Source of the DNA: Agromyces sp. Soil535
GTDB taxonomy: Bacteria > Actinomycetota > Actinomycetes > Actinomycetales > Microbacteriaceae
Assembly (NCBI RefSeq): GCF_001428255.1
Contig: NZ_LMRW01000001.1
Coordinates: forward strand, 64,504 to 128,503
DNA length: 64,000 nucleotides
Direction: 5' to 3'
The notes under the pieces: model-generated
The model's input: only the letters and a program-made list of their open reading frames with translations
The model's database searches: none
Told to the model about the DNA's origin: nothing
Position numbers and translations under genes: made by a program
Shown: in pieces, positions 54,487 through 64,000 of the stretch
How positions within the stretch are numbered: position 1 is the first letter of the stretch
How the letters are laid out: each line of letters begins with the position of its first letter

Positions 54487-54552
54487 GCAATATCGCGCGA
54501 TGTGTTCGAACCAACTTTCAATCTGGAAGCAAAGAGGCGGGGCCCCCGCCGA

Positions 54553-54685
54553 ACAGATCGCACCGAGGAAGGTGCCGAGGTTCGCCCAGAACATGCTCAC
54601 GAGCGTGCCCGTCCCGGGCGACACGTACGCGCCCACCGAGGACACGCCGAACGCGATGGACCCGAGCAGGTTCAGCCACACCAGG
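54553..54685 (-). pseudogene. Fragment of a YrhK-like membrane-protein gene
   Basis: About 43 codons read VWLNLLGSIAFGVSSVGAYV, then SPGTGTLVSMFWANLGTFLG and AIC. They match the C-terminal part of the intact gene at 55170-55841 with several substitutions. There is no start or stop. The fragment lies between the sugar operon promoter and the right 27-bp repeat. Confidence 0.75.
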
Positions 54686-54688
54686 CCT

Positions 54689-54715
54689 GATCGGCCGAAA
54701 CGAGCGGATGCCGCG
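54689..54715. repeat. Right copy of 27-bp direct repeat
   Basis: This is identical to 47585-47611 over 27 bp. It lies between the YrhK-like fragment and the YjbR gene, at the outer edge of the alpha-galactoside cluster. See the left copy for the comparison of flanks. Confidence 0.8.
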
Positions 54716-54780
54716 GGGTACCGCACGAGCCGGATGCCACGGGGCTGCGGCGCGGCATCCGGGGGCGTAGCCTGACGCCC

Positions 54781-55173
54781 ATGGCGACGTGGGACGACGT
54801 GCGTGCGTTGGCGCTCGCGCTGCCCGAGACGAGCGAGCACGTCTCGCACGGGGGCGCCCAGTGGAAGGTGCGCGCGAAGGGATTCGTGTGGGAGCGCCCG
54901 CTGCGCCGCGCCGACCTGGACGCGCTCGGGATCGACGCGCAGACCGGGCCGGTGCTCGGCGCGGCGACGGAGGACGAGGCCGTGAAGTTCGCGCTGATCG
55001 CCGAGGACCCCTCGGTGTTCTTCACGACGCCGCACTTCGACGGGTACGCCGCCGTGCTCGTGCACCTCGACCGCATCTCGAAGCGGCGACTCTCGGAGGT
55101 GGTGGCCGAGGCGTGGGCGGCCGCCGCGCCGGCGAAGCTCCTGCGGGAGCACCTCCAGCGCAACGTCGACTAG
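54781..55173 (+). CDS. MmcQ/YjbR family protein
   Basis: The 130-residue protein reads MATWDDVRALALALPETSEH, then KGFVWERPLRRAD, EDPSVFFTTPHFDGYAAVLV and KRRLSEVVAEAWAAAAPAKL. This is the YjbR fold, a small cytosolic DNA-binding-like protein of unknown role. The 3' end overlaps the convergent YrhK-like gene by 4 nt. Start ATG 54781 has no clear RBS, and GCGTAGCCT upstream may be a -10 for a leaderless mRNA. Confidence 0.9.
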   Translation: MATWDDVRALALALPETSEHVSHGGAQWKVRAKGFVWERPLRRADLDALGIDAQTGPVLGAATEDEAVKFALIAEDPSVFFTTPHFDGYAAVLVHLDRISKRRLSEVVAEAWAAAAPAKLLREHLQRNVD

Positions 55174-55841
55174 GCCGGCTCCGAGTCGATCGTCCGACGC
55201 GACAGCAGCGCTGCCACGAAGAAGCAGATCGCCCCGAGGAACGTGCCGAGGTTCGCCCAGAGCAAGCTCACGAACGTGCCGGTCTCGGGCGACACGTAGG
55301 CGCCCACCGCCGACACGCCGAAGGCGATCGAGCCGAGGAGGTTCAGCCACGTGCCGTGCCAGGTTCGCGCGTCGCGGTCCCAGAGCTTGCCGCGGTCCTT
55401 CGTCGCCACCACGGCCAGCGCGCTCGAGACGAGGAAGGCGACCGAGCCGAACGCATCCGGCCGCCACCCCGCACCGAGCCGGGTCGGGTCGGCGATCGCC
55501 GCGATGAGCGCGGCCCCGGTGCTCACGTTGAAGAAGAGGGTGCCGATGAACTGGATCATGGCCGCCCACCAGTCCGCACGGTCGGCACGGTTCGTGTCAC
55601 TCCGGGGCGGGCGCCGTCCACTGAGGCTCAGCTGGATGAACGCCGCCGCCGTGAAGAAGATCGAGCCGGCGAAGAAGGTGACGCCGACGGCCACGGCGCC
55701 GGCCCATTCCGCGTAGAACGGCACCGCTCCGACCGCGAAGCACAGCGAGCCGACGGCGAAGCCCCACGCCTCGCGGCGCAGGCGTCGCCGCCGACCCGTG
55801 TGCCCGGCCGGCGCGCTCATCGCCGCGGCATCCGCGCTCAT
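55170..55841 (-). CDS. YrhK-like membrane protein
   Basis: The 223-residue protein has about six helices and the YrhK-like segment (WLNLLGSIAFGVSAVGAYVS to WANLGTFLGAICFFVAALL) near the end, and a charged N-terminus with RRRRLRREAWGF. Start ATG 55841 lies 13 nt after the gadB stop, so it is co-transcribed with glutamate decarboxylase. Function is unknown; a role with GadB in pH stress is speculation. Confidence 0.8.
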   Translation of the reverse strand: MSADAAAMSAPAGHTGRRRRLRREAWGFAVGSLCFAVGAVPFYAEWAGAVAVGVTFFAGSIFFTAAAFIQLSLSGRRPPRSDTNRADRADWWAAMIQFIGTLFFNVSTGAALIAAIADPTRLGAGWRPDAFGSVAFLVSSALAVVATKDRGKLWDRDARTWHGTWLNLLGSIAFGVSAVGAYVSPETGTFVSLLWANLGTFLGAICFFVAALLSRRTIDSEPA

Positions 55842-55854
55842 CGGTTCGCTGCGC

Positions 55855-57225
<1,371 letters not shown>

Positions 57226-57340
57226 GTGCTGGGTCCTTCCGGTTGGCGTGGTTCCCCGGCCCGCGCGCCGCGCGAGCAACCGGAAGGCCGTGACCCCAGG
57301 GAGGTGCCGGAGCCCCCCGGGCCGGTCACCGTCTACGAGC

Positions 57341-57380
57341 GAGACACTACGCCCGGGCACTCACCGGCCGCTAGTGTCTC
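57341..57380 (-). terminator. Hairpin at the end of zur
   Basis: GAGACACTA (57341-57349) and TAGTGTCTC (57372-57380) are perfect inverted arms around a 22-bp GC-rich loop. The right arm includes the zur stop codon. It could end the znu-zur transcript, or serve as a site before gadB. Confidence 0.5.
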
Positions 57381-57790
57381 GGCGGATGCGCCTCCTCCGC
57401 GCCGAGCGCCTTCGTGCAGTTCGCGCAGAGCCCGAACACGTCGACGACGTGCGCGGCCCCGGTGAAGCCGTGCTCGGCGGCGACGCGCTTCGCCCAGGAC
57501 TCGACCTCGTCGGCGGCGATCTCCACCGTGAGTCCGCAGTTGCGGCAGATGAGGTGGTGGTGGTGCCCGGTCGTGCTGCATGCGCGATAGAGCGCCTCGC
57601 CCTCGGGCGACTGCAGCGAGTCGGCCTCGCCGTTCGCCGCGAGGTCGCCGAGCGCGCGATAGACCGTGGCGAGGCCGATCGGAGATCCGCTCGCGTGCAG
57701 TGACGAGTGCAGCGCCTGCGCGCTGATGAACCCCTCGGTCTCGTCGAGGGCCTCGCGTACGGCTTCGCGCTGCCAGGTGTTTCGCTTCAT
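57371..57790 (-). CDS. zur: Zinc uptake regulator Zur (Fur family)
   Basis: The 139-residue protein has a winged helix (TWQREAVREALDETEGFISA and [15 protein letters not shown]) and the zinc/dimer region [16 protein letters not shown] with a second CxxC (CANC) at the C-terminus. The HHHH and paired CxxC are typical of Zur. It ends the znuA-znuC-znuB-znuB operon; its ATG overlaps the previous gene's stop. With zinc it represses uptake genes through the Zur box at 61536-61552. Confidence 0.9.
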   Translation of the reverse strand: MKRNTWQREAVREALDETEGFISAQALHSSLHASGSPIGLATVYRALGDLAANGEADSLQSPEGEALYRACSTTGHHHHLICRNCGLTVEIAADEVESWAKRVAAEHGFTGAAHVVDVFGLCANCTKALGAEEAHPPRH

Positions 57791-58629
57791 GCGGTTCTTG
57801 CGTCCTCTGCGGTCTCCACGGGGATGGCGACTCGATTCCACGGTAGTGCGCGCAACTTGGAGATTCCCAGCGCGAGCGCGAAGAACGCGGTGGCGGCGAG
57901 CACGATGCTCGGGCCGGCGGCCACGGCGAGCGCGCGCGACGCGAGCACCCCGATGGCCCCGGATGCCGCGCCGATGACGGGTGCGGTGAACAGGATGCCG
58001 CGGTACGTGGGCACGACGAGCCGCGCGGCGGCCGCCGGCGCGGCGATGAGCGCGATGGCGAGGATCGCGCCGACGGCGGGCAGCGCGCTCACGACCGTCG
58101 CAGCCGTGAGCGTCAGCACGAGCAATTCGACCGGCCACTCCCGGTAGCCGGCCGCGCGGAATCCCGCCTGGTCGAACGTCGAGAACGCGATCTCCTTGCC
58201 GAAGACCGCCACGGCGATCACCGCGACCAGCGCGACGCATGCCGCGAGCAGGATGTCCCCTTCGGTCACCGTGAGGATCGACCCGACCAGCAGCGACTCG
58301 GCCTGCACCGGAAGGCCTGGGATGACCGCCTGCAGGATCGCGCCCGCCGCGAACCCGCCGGTGAGCACGATGCCGGCCGCAACCTGCGCGCCCTGCCGCC
58401 GCACGCGCGCGATGCCCGACATCACGGCCACGAGCACCACGGATGCCGCTGCGGCCCCGAGCGGCACGCTCACCCCGAGGGCGGCCGCCGCGACCGCGCC
58501 GGGGTAGGTGCCGTGCGTGAGCGCCTGCGCGAAGAACGTGCGGCGCCGGAGCACCACGAGTGCCCCGACGAACCCGGCTCCGGCGCCGATGACGATCGAC
58601 GCGAGGAGCGCCCGCTCGAAGTAGCCCAT
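57787..58629 (-). CDS. znuB: Zinc ABC permease, ZnuB-type (second)
   Basis: The 280-residue protein has eight or so helices, FFAQALTHGTYPGAVAAAAL near residue 32 and GILLTGGFAAGAILQ, the ABC-3 family pattern. It overlaps znuB1 (ATG within its stop at 58629) and zur (4 nt), so all are translated together. It should pair with the other permease as a heterodimer, unlike the single ZnuB of E. coli. Confidence 0.9.
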   Translation of the reverse strand: MGYFERALLASIVIGAGAGFVGALVVLRRRTFFAQALTHGTYPGAVAAAALGVSVPLGAAAASVVLVAVMSGIARVRRQGAQVAAGIVLTGGFAAGAILQAVIPGLPVQAESLLVGSILTVTEGDILLAACVALVAVIAVAVFGKEIAFSTFDQAGFRAAGYREWPVELLVLTLTAATVVSALPAVGAILAIALIAAPAAAARLVVPTYRGILFTAPVIGAASGAIGVLASRALAVAAGPSIVLAATAFFALALGISKLRALPWNRVAIPVETAEDARTA

Positions 58630-59558
58630 CAGCGCCCCTCCCCCACCTCAGCTGGTCGAGGAGCGCCCGGCGCAGCCGGACGCGTCTCGAGACCCACTCC
58701 CCCGCGCCGCGCGACGCGGTCGGCGATCCACCGACCGGCCAGCACGACGGCGTAACCCGCGACGAACACCGCGACGATCGTGCTGCCCGCCGGCAGGCCG
58801 ACGCCTGCCCCGACCGACGCCGCGTACCCCGCGGCGAGCCCGAACCACGCGGCGAGCGCGGCGAACAGCGCGGCGGCGGGGAAGAGCAGCCACAGTCGTT
58901 CGGTCACGAGGCGCGCGGCGGCACCCGGCACGATGAGCAGCGCCAGCACGAGCAGCGTGCCGACCGTGCTCGCGCCGGCGACCACCACGAGAGCGACCGA
59001 CGCGTTCAACACGAGGTCGAGCGTGAGCGCCGAGTCGCCTGCGGCACGGCTGCCGCCCGCGTCGAACGCACGGAAGAGCTGCTGCTTCAGGGTGATCGCC
59101 ACGGCGATGAGGGCGATCGCGCACACCGCGACGAGGGGGAGCACCTCCTCCGGCGGAATCGTGAGTACGCGTCCGAACAGCAGCGCCTCCAGCTCGCCGG
59201 AGTAGTCGTCGCTGCGGGACACCACGATGACGCCGACGCTGAAGGTGGCCGTCAACACGATCGCGATCGCGGCATCCGAGGTGATGCCCGCCCTGACGAG
59301 CCAGGTGAGCACCACGGCCGCGGTCAGCGCGGCGATGGCGGCACCCGGGAGCAGGCCGGCGGTGCCGCCCACCGCCAGCCCGATCGCGAGCCCGGGGAAG
59401 ACCGCGTGCGTGAGTCCGTCGCTGATGAACTCGAGCCCCCTCAGGTTCACGAGCACGCCGACGACGCCCGCGACCACGGCGAGCACGAGCATCACCACGA
59501 GTGCTCGGCCCATGAACGGCACGGCGAATGCACCGAACAGCGCGTCGCCCAGGCTCAT
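58629..59558 (-). CDS. znuB: Zinc ABC permease, ZnuB-type (first)
   Basis: This 309-residue protein has eight helices, [23 protein letters not shown] (about 45) and [21 protein letters not shown] (about 205), typical of ABC-3 metal permeases. Its C-terminal part ends in an Arg/Pro-rich tail. Close matches to its C-terminal third exist as the fragment at 45967-46230. It stands after znuC and before the second permease. Confidence 0.92.
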   Translation of the reverse strand: MSLGDALFGAFAVPFMGRALVVMLVLAVVAGVVGVLVNLRGLEFISDGLTHAVFPGLAIGLAVGGTAGLLPGAAIAALTAAVVLTWLVRAGITSDAAIAIVLTATFSVGVIVVSRSDDYSGELEALLFGRVLTIPPEEVLPLVAVCAIALIAVAITLKQQLFRAFDAGGSRAAGDSALTLDLVLNASVALVVVAGASTVGTLLVLALLIVPGAAARLVTERLWLLFPAAALFAALAAWFGLAAGYAASVGAGVGLPAGSTIVAVFVAGYAVVLAGRWIADRVARRGGVGLETRPAAPGAPRPAEVGEGR

Positions 59559-59619
59559 CGCGCGCCACTCCCCCGCCGCGTCGCGTGTCGCCGCTCACGC
59601 ACGCATGCCGCGACCGGCA

Positions 59620-60453
59620 TCAATGCCCCTCGTGGCCGGGAACGACCAGCGTGTGCTCGTCGAGCTCGACCTCCACGCCGTCGAAGCACTCCTGCACGTT
59701 GCCGAGCGTGAGCACCTCGGCCACGGGCCCGAATGCGAGTTGGGTGCCGTTCACCAGCACCACGGTGTCGCAGACGAGCTTTGCGAGCTCGAGGTCGTGC
59801 GTGGACACGAGCACGGCCACGCCCTGCGCCTTGAGCGCGCGCAGCGTGTCGATCAGCGCATCGCGGTTCTGCTGGTCGAGCCCGTTGAACGGCTCGTCGA
59901 GGAGCAGCAGCGTCGGGTCGCCGGCGAGCGCGCGTGCGAGCAGCCCGCGCTGACGCTGGCCGCCCGAGAGCTCGCCGAACCGCCGCTTCGCGAGGTCGGC
60001 GAGACCGACCGTGGCGAGCGCCAGCCGCACGGCCTCGCGGTCGGCACGGCCCGGCCACCGCAGGAACCCCAGCCGGCGGAAGCGTCCCTGCATCACGACC
60101 TGCTCGAGGCTGATCGGGAAATCGGGATCGAGCTCGGCCGACTGCGGCAGGAAGCCGATCATGCCGTTGCGGGCATGATCGTCGCCGGCAGAGGCGGGGC
60201 CCGGTGTGCCGGGGCTCGCCGCTCGCGCCGACCCGGCGGCATCCGTTGCGCTCCGCCCGACGACCATCCGGCCGGCCGTGAGCGGCACGAGTCCGAGCAC
60301 GCCCTTCAGCAGCGTCGACTTGCCCGCGCCGTTCGGGCCGATCAGGGCGACCGCCTCACCGGGCGCGATCTCGAAGTCGAGGCCGGAGACGCCCCCGCCA
60401 CCCGGGTGGGTGAACGCGACGCCATCGAGGCGCAGCACGGCGGAGTCGGTCAT
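59620..60453 (-). CDS. znuC: Zinc ABC transporter ATPase ZnuC
   Basis: This 277-residue ATPase has Walker A (GPNGAGKST, residues about 38-46), the Q-loop (FLPQSAEL), signature LSGGQRQ, Walker B (LLLLDEPF) and His (STHD). An unusual insert (about 68-92, Ala/Gly/Ser-rich) lies between Walker A and Q-loop. The C-terminal tail includes VELDEHTLVVPGHEGH, whose His may sense zinc. ATG 60453 begins MTDSAVLRLDG. Confidence 0.93.
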   Translation of the reverse strand: MTDSAVLRLDGVAFTHPGGGGVSGLDFEIAPGEAVALIGPNGAGKSTLLKGVLGLVPLTAGRMVVGRSATDAAGSARAASPGTPGPASAGDDHARNGMIGFLPQSAELDPDFPISLEQVVMQGRFRRLGFLRWPGRADREAVRLALATVGLADLAKRRFGELSGGQRQRGLLARALAGDPTLLLLDEPFNGLDQQNRDALIDTLRALKAQGVAVLVSTHDLELAKLVCDTVVLVNGTQLAFGPVAEVLTLGNVQECFDGVEVELDEHTLVVPGHEGH

Positions 60454-60457
60454 CAGG

Positions 60458-61516
60458 TCATCCTTGCAGCAGCGCGGGGAGCGGGGAAGGCGTGACGCCC
60501 CACGACTCCAGGATGAGGGTCGCGTTGTGGATCTGGCTGCCGAGGTAGGTCTCCCCCGGCGAGCCCGCCGTGCCGAGCGAGTCGCCGTAGAGGGCATCGT
60601 CGCCCGAGTACACCGTGACGCCCGCCTCACGCGCGATCGTCTCCGCGGCCTTCGGTGAGATCGACGCCTCGGAGAAGACCGCCTGCACGCCCGTGGCGCG
60701 GATCTTCGCCACGAGGTCGTCGATCTCAGCGGCGCTCGGCTCGGCGTTGTCGTCGAAGCTCGGGATGACGCTGCCGACGAACGTGAGGCCGTAGGCGTCG
60801 ATGAAGTACGTGAACGCGTCGTGGTTCGTCACGAGCAGGCGCTGCTCCGCGGGCACGGTGTCGACGTTCTCCTGGATCCACGTGTCGAGTGCGTCGAGCT
60901 TCCCCACGTACGCCTCCTCGTTCGCGTCGACCGCCGCCGCGTCGATGCCGGGCACCTCCGCGAGGCCGTGCGCGATGTTCTCGACCATGTGCTCGGCGAG
61001 CTCGGGGTCGGTCCAGATGTGCGGGTTGCCGTCGCCGTGGTCGTGACCGTCATGGTCGGATGCTTCGTCGGCCTCCGTGTCGGTCGCGGCGTCGGCCTCT
61101 TCGTCGTGGTCGCCCGAGCCGAACAGCTCGATGCCCGTGCTCGCATCGATGAGCACGCCGTCGAAGCCCGATGCGCTCACGGCGTCGTCGAGCCAGCTCT
61201 CGAGCCCCGCGCCGTTCACGACGAGCGCATCGGCGTCGGCGAGCGCGAGCAGTTGCGCCGCGGAGGGGTCGAAGCCGTGGGCGCTCTGCGCAGGCCGCAG
61301 GAGCTGGGTGACTTCGGCGGTGCTGCCGACGAGCTCGCGTGTGAAGTCCCCCACCTGCGTGGTCGTGGCGACGATCGAAGGGCCGCTGCCGTCGTCGGCT
61401 CCGGATGCCCCGGGGCTCGCGCACGAGGCGAGCGCGAGCGCGCCGATCGCCAGCACGGCGCCCGTTCCGAACGCGTTCCGGATTCGGTTGCGCATCGGCC
61501 TTGGAGGTGAGGTCAT
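60458..61516 (-). CDS. znuA: Zinc-binding lipoprotein ZnuA
   Basis: The 352-residue protein has a lipoprotein signal (LALASCASPG), the metal ligands His in SAHGFDP, NPHIW and NHDAF, and a His/Asp/Glu-rich loop (SDHDGHDHGDGNPH, about 142-160) characteristic of zinc-specific ZnuA. The last ligand lies in YSGDDALYGDSLG. It delivers zinc to the ZnuB pair. Start ATG 61516 is within 20 bp of the promoter; ATG 61495 is an alternative. Confidence 0.93.
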   Translation of the reverse strand: MTSPPRPMRNRIRNAFGTGAVLAIGALALASCASPGASGADDGSGPSIVATTTQVGDFTRELVGSTAEVTQLLRPAQSAHGFDPSAAQLLALADADALVVNGAGLESWLDDAVSASGFDGVLIDASTGIELFGSGDHDEEADAATDTEADEASDHDGHDHGDGNPHIWTDPELAEHMVENIAHGLAEVPGIDAAAVDANEEAYVGKLDALDTWIQENVDTVPAEQRLLVTNHDAFTYFIDAYGLTFVGSVIPSFDDNAEPSAAEIDDLVAKIRATGVQAVFSEASISPKAAETIAREAGVTVYSGDDALYGDSLGTAGSPGETYLGSQIHNATLILESWGVTPSPLPALLQG

Positions 61517-61522
61517 ATCCCG

Positions 61523-61552
61523 AAGGTAGTCCTTATTGATAATGATTGTCAA
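61523..61552 (-). promoter_or_regulatory. znu promoter with Zur box
   Basis: TTGATAATGATTGTCAA (61536-61552) closely fits the actinobacterial Zur box, TGATAATGATTATCA. On the minus strand TTGACA (61552-61547), an 18-bp spacer and TACCTT (61528-61523) form a promoter whose -35 and spacer are covered by the box. Zinc-loaded Zur should shut this promoter. Confidence 0.85.
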
Positions 61553-61658
61553 AACCATGTGGAGTGGGCGCGATGCAGGTCGGCAACACGCGAGGCGCGT
61601 CCGGCATTCCGCGTCATCCTGTGGAGAGCGCTGGCGAGTGTCGCACCGACGTGCGAGC

Positions 61659-62153
61659 ATGAAGCACGTGGATACGACGACGACCCCTCTCACGTTGCAT
61701 CCGTTCACCGTCGCCGATGCCGAGCGCGTGCTCTCCGGCGAGGTCGACCCGCACGACGGGTGGGAGGGCGGCTACGCCTTCACCGACGAGCCCGAGCTGC
61801 TCAGCGAGTACGTGCGTGCGGTGCGCGAGACCGGCGACCCCACCCCGTTCGGCCCGTACCTCGTGCGACGCGTGCACGACGGCGCGACCATCGGCGGCGT
61901 GAACCTGTTCGGTCCGCCGGACGGCGACGGAACGGTCGAGTTCGCCTTCGGGCTCGTGCCCGCCGTGCGCGGGCAGGGCCTCGCGCTGCACACGGTGCTC
62001 GAGGCGCTCGCGCTCGCGCGCACGGCCGGCGCGACCACGGCCCGCGCCGCGTGCGAGATCCCCAACCTCCCCGCCCGACGTGCCCTCGAGCGCGCCGGGC
62101 TCATAGAGGTCGGCCGCAGCGACGACGCGGTCGTCTACGAGGCTCGCCTCTGA
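61659..62153 (+). CDS. GNAT family N-acetyltransferase
   Basis: The 164-residue protein contains LHPFTVADAERVLSGEV at its start, GGVNLFGPPDGDGTVEFAFG in the core, LVPAVRGQGLALHTVLEALA (acetyl-CoA site, about 105-124), and CEIPNLPARRALERAGL at the C-terminus. Such RimJ-like enzymes acetylate amino groups; the target is unknown. No Shine-Dalgarno site precedes ATG 61659. It is divergent from znuA and convergent with E2. Confidence 0.88.
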   Translation: MKHVDTTTTPLTLHPFTVADAERVLSGEVDPHDGWEGGYAFTDEPELLSEYVRAVRETGDPTPFGPYLVRRVHDGATIGGVNLFGPPDGDGTVEFAFGLVPAVRGQGLALHTVLEALALARTAGATTARAACEIPNLPARRALERAGLIEVGRSDDAVVYEARL

Positions 62154-62160
62154 CGCAGTG

Positions 62161-62180
62161 ACGGATGCCGCGGCATCCGT
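62161..62180. repeat. 20-bp palindrome ACGGATGCCGCGGCATCCGT
   Basis: This perfect palindrome lies between the convergent GNAT and E2 genes, touching the E2 stop. The same 20 bp occur in the REP-like elements (43057-43076 and twice at 46294-46473). It may be a bidirectional terminator here. Confidence 0.7.
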
Positions 62181-63631
62181 CACTCGAGCAGCAGTGCGGG
62201 CTCCTCGATGATCGACGCGACGTCGGCGAGGAAGCGACTCGCGACGTCGCCGTCGACGACGCGGTGATCGAACGAGGCGCCGATCGTCGTGACGAACCGC
62301 GGGCGCACCTCGCCGTCGACGACCCACGGCTTCTGCTTGATGGTGCCGAGTGCCACGATCGCGACCTCGCCCGGATTGAGGATCGGGGTGCCGGTGTCCA
62401 TGCCGAAGACGCCGATGTTCGTGACGGTGATCGTGCCGCCCTGCATCTCGGCCGGCTGGGTCTTGCCCTCGCGTGCGGTGAGCGTGAGCTGCTCGAGCGC
62501 CGCCGCGAGCTCCACCATCGTCATCGCCTGCGCCTCCTTGACGTTCGGCACCAGGAGGCCGCGCGGGGTCGCGGCTGCGACGCCCAGGTTGACGAAGTGC
62601 TTGACGATGATCTCCTCGTCGGTCCACTGCGCGTTGACCGACGGATTGCGGCGCACCGCCCAGATCATGGCCTTCGCCATGATGAGCAGCGGCGACACCC
62701 TGACACCTGCGTAGTCGGGGGACGACTTCAGTCGCTTGACGTATTCCATCGTGCGCGTGGCGTCAACGTCGACGAAGACCGACACATGCGGTGCGGAGAA
62801 TGCGCTCTGCACCATCGCGTTCGCGATGGCCTTGCGCACGCCCTTCACCGGGATCCGCGTCTCGCGATCGGGCGGCAGCTCGGGCGTCTGGATGTTGCGG
62901 AACACGCTCGCCTGGCTCGCTTCGCGGATCACGTCGTCGCGCGTGATGTCGCCGATCGGGCCGGTGGGCGCAACGCGCGAGAGGTCGACGCCGAGGTCCT
63001 TGGCGAGCTTCCGGATCGGCGGCTTCGCGATCACGGGCACGCCCGAATCGGGGCGGGGCGCAGCGACCGCCGGCGCCGCATCGGCCTCGGTCGCGTTCGG
63101 CTGCGCCGCGGCCGGCGGTGCGGGGAGTGTCGCGGGGGCGATGGGCGCGGGTCGCGCTGCGAGCTGCTCGTGCGCGCCGCCAGGCGACGGATGCCGCTTG
63201 CGCCGCGTCGGCGCGGGACCGGAGGATCCGTGTCCGACCAGCACGGCCCCACCGCCCTCCGACGCGGCGGGAGCGTGGGATGCGACCGTCCCCGATGCGG
63301 GCGCGGTCACCCCGGATGCGGCGGGAGCGGCCTGCGCCCCCGACGCTGCCCCGGTCGCAGGCGCGGGCGCGGCGCCATCCGTGGCGGCGGCATCCGTCTG
63401 GATCACCAGGATCGGCGTGCCGACGTCGACCGTCTTGCCCTCGTCGACGAGCAGCTCCGAGACCACGCCTTCGAACGCGCTCGGCAACTCGACGAGCGAC
63501 TTCGCCGTCTCGATCTCGACGAACACCTGGTCGAGCTCGATGCGGTCGCCGGGGGCGACCCGCCACTCCACGATCTCGGCCTCGGTCAGCCCCTCGCCGA
63601 CATCGGGCAACGGGAACCGGATCTCGCTCAT
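62180..63631 (-). CDS. Dihydrolipoamide acyltransferase (E2) of an alpha-keto acid dehydrogenase
   Basis: The 483-residue protein has one lipoyl domain (residues about 1-80, lipoyl Lys in ETAKSLVE), an Ala/Pro linker, a peripheral-subunit binding domain ([17 protein letters not shown], about 200-235), and the catalytic domain ending with FDHRVVDGD (His and Asp of the active site). It transfers acyl groups from lipoamide to CoA. Branched-chain keto acids are the likely substrate given the E1-beta upstream, but pyruvate is possible. ATG 63631 follows GAAAGGCGTG. Confidence 0.92.
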   Translation of the reverse strand: MSEIRFPLPDVGEGLTEAEIVEWRVAPGDRIELDQVFVEIETAKSLVELPSAFEGVVSELLVDEGKTVDVGTPILVIQTDAAATDGAAPAPATGAASGAQAAPAASGVTAPASGTVASHAPAASEGGGAVLVGHGSSGPAPTRRKRHPSPGGAHEQLAARPAPIAPATLPAPPAAAQPNATEADAAPAVAAPRPDSGVPVIAKPPIRKLAKDLGVDLSRVAPTGPIGDITRDDVIREASQASVFRNIQTPELPPDRETRIPVKGVRKAIANAMVQSAFSAPHVSVFVDVDATRTMEYVKRLKSSPDYAGVRVSPLLIMAKAMIWAVRRNPSVNAQWTDEEIIVKHFVNLGVAAATPRGLLVPNVKEAQAMTMVELAAALEQLTLTAREGKTQPAEMQGGTITVTNIGVFGMDTGTPILNPGEVAIVALGTIKQKPWVVDGEVRPRFVTTIGASFDHRVVDGDVASRFLADVASIIEEPALLLE

Positions 63632-63660
63632 CTCACGCCTTTCTCGGCCACGGCCGCGGG

Positions 63661-64000
63661 TCAGTACGCAAGTGCGCGGTCGACGGCCTCGAGCACCCGG
63701 TCGGGGCTCGGCAGGTATTCGGCCTCGAGGGCGGCCGGGGGGAACGGCGTGTCGAAAGCCGATACGCGCAGCACCGGCGCCTCGAGGGAGTAGAACGCGC
63801 GCTCGGCGACGGTCGCCGCGATCTCGGAGCCGATGCTGACGAAGCCGTACGCCTCCTGTGCGACGACGAGGCGCCCGGTGCGCTGCACCGAATCGAGGAT
63901 GGGGCCGTAGTCGATGGGGGAGAGGGAGCGCAGGTCGACGACCTCGAGGCTCGTGCCCTCGCCCGCGGCGACGTCGGCCGCCTGCAGCAGGGTCGACACC
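63661..64000 (-). CDS. Alpha-keto acid dehydrogenase E1 beta subunit, C-terminal part
   Basis: The 113-codon fragment reads [40 protein letters not shown] and [20 protein letters not shown] to the stop at 63661. This is the transketolase C-terminal domain of the E1 beta subunit of branched-chain or pyruvate dehydrogenases. The 5' part lies beyond the right edge of the window. It is upstream of E2, separated by 29 nt, in one operon. Confidence 0.92.
   Translation of the reverse strand, partial: VSTLLQAADVAAGEGTSLEVVDLRSLSPIDYGPILDSVQRTGRLVVAQEAYGFVSIGSEIAATVAERAFYSLEAPVLRVSAFDTPFPPAALEAEYLPSPDRVLEAVDRALAY

Noticed and set aside
54382-55569. A 395-codon minus-strand frame across the YjbR gene
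   Set aside because: It only strings together the YrhK-like fragment with antisense YjbR sequence; no single protein is supported.

Overview
The window is high-GC actinobacterial chromosome, most likely from a Microbacteriaceae genus such as Agromyces. The grounds are the very high GC content, strong Shine-Dalgarno sites mixed with apparently leaderless starts, HU and L28/L33/S14 proteins of Microbacteriaceae type, and constant use of the motif GGATGCC/GGCATCC. This placement is inference, because no database search was possible. No tRNA, rRNA or CRISPR array was recognised.

Layout. 1-0.9 kb: tandem globins (flavohemoprotein cut by the left edge, and a truncated hemoglobin). 1.2-3.9 kb: a TetR regulator, a FAD monooxygenase and an SRPBCC protein. 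4.0-14 kb and 20.0-22.1 kb: a copper and metal-stress island holding csoR, a CopZ-like chaperone, copA, a damaged ABC exporter, a second P1B-ATPase with an unusual CPD motif, a DUF305 lipoprotein, a Tat-exported multicopper oxidase, a 65-residue membrane protein and a 53-residue zinc-ribbon protein. CsoR-like operators lie before csoR and before the 53-residue gene. 14-20 kb: a cation/proton antiporter, membrane proteins, a decayed ABC permease and an ECF sigma factor with a probable frameshifted anti-sigma partner.

22.2-42.4 kb is ordinary metabolic and transport content: an SDR, a SulP transporter, an orphan solute-binding lipoprotein facing a Gfo/Idh/MocA dehydrogenase, TetR, UPF0303, a TolB-like protein, LtrA, DUF2252 with an MFS exporter, a RibD-like reductase, a serine-hydrolase-like lipoprotein lacking its catalytic residues, DUF4383, a PIF1-like helicase and a CopD-CtaG fusion.

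42.6-47.4 kb is a rearranged zinc-related region. An intact HU gene is followed by two versions of an L28-L33-S14 ribosomal operon. One retains only the leader, the L33 tail and a chimeric S14. The other has intact L28 and S14 but an L33 with an apparent 8-nt deletion. Between them lie an SDR, an ECF sigma factor with a C-terminal extension, fragments of a second zur and znuB, an inverted-repeat scar and four copies of a REP-like element. The complete znuA-znuC-znuB-znuB-zur operon, with a Zur box, lies at 57.4-61.5 kb.

47.6-54.7 kb is a self-contained alpha-galactoside module (ROK repressor, GH36 alpha-galactosidase, solute-binding protein and two permeases) bounded by a perfect 27-bp direct repeat. 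It is followed by a broken copy of a nearby YrhK-like gene, a YjbR protein, the intact YrhK-like protein and glutamate decarboxylase. The right end carries a GNAT gene and part of an alpha-keto acid dehydrogenase operon (E2 and the E1-beta C-terminus).

Several reading frames break at short C or G runs or at repeat boundaries. Some of these may be sequencing or assembly errors rather than biology; each is flagged where it occurs.
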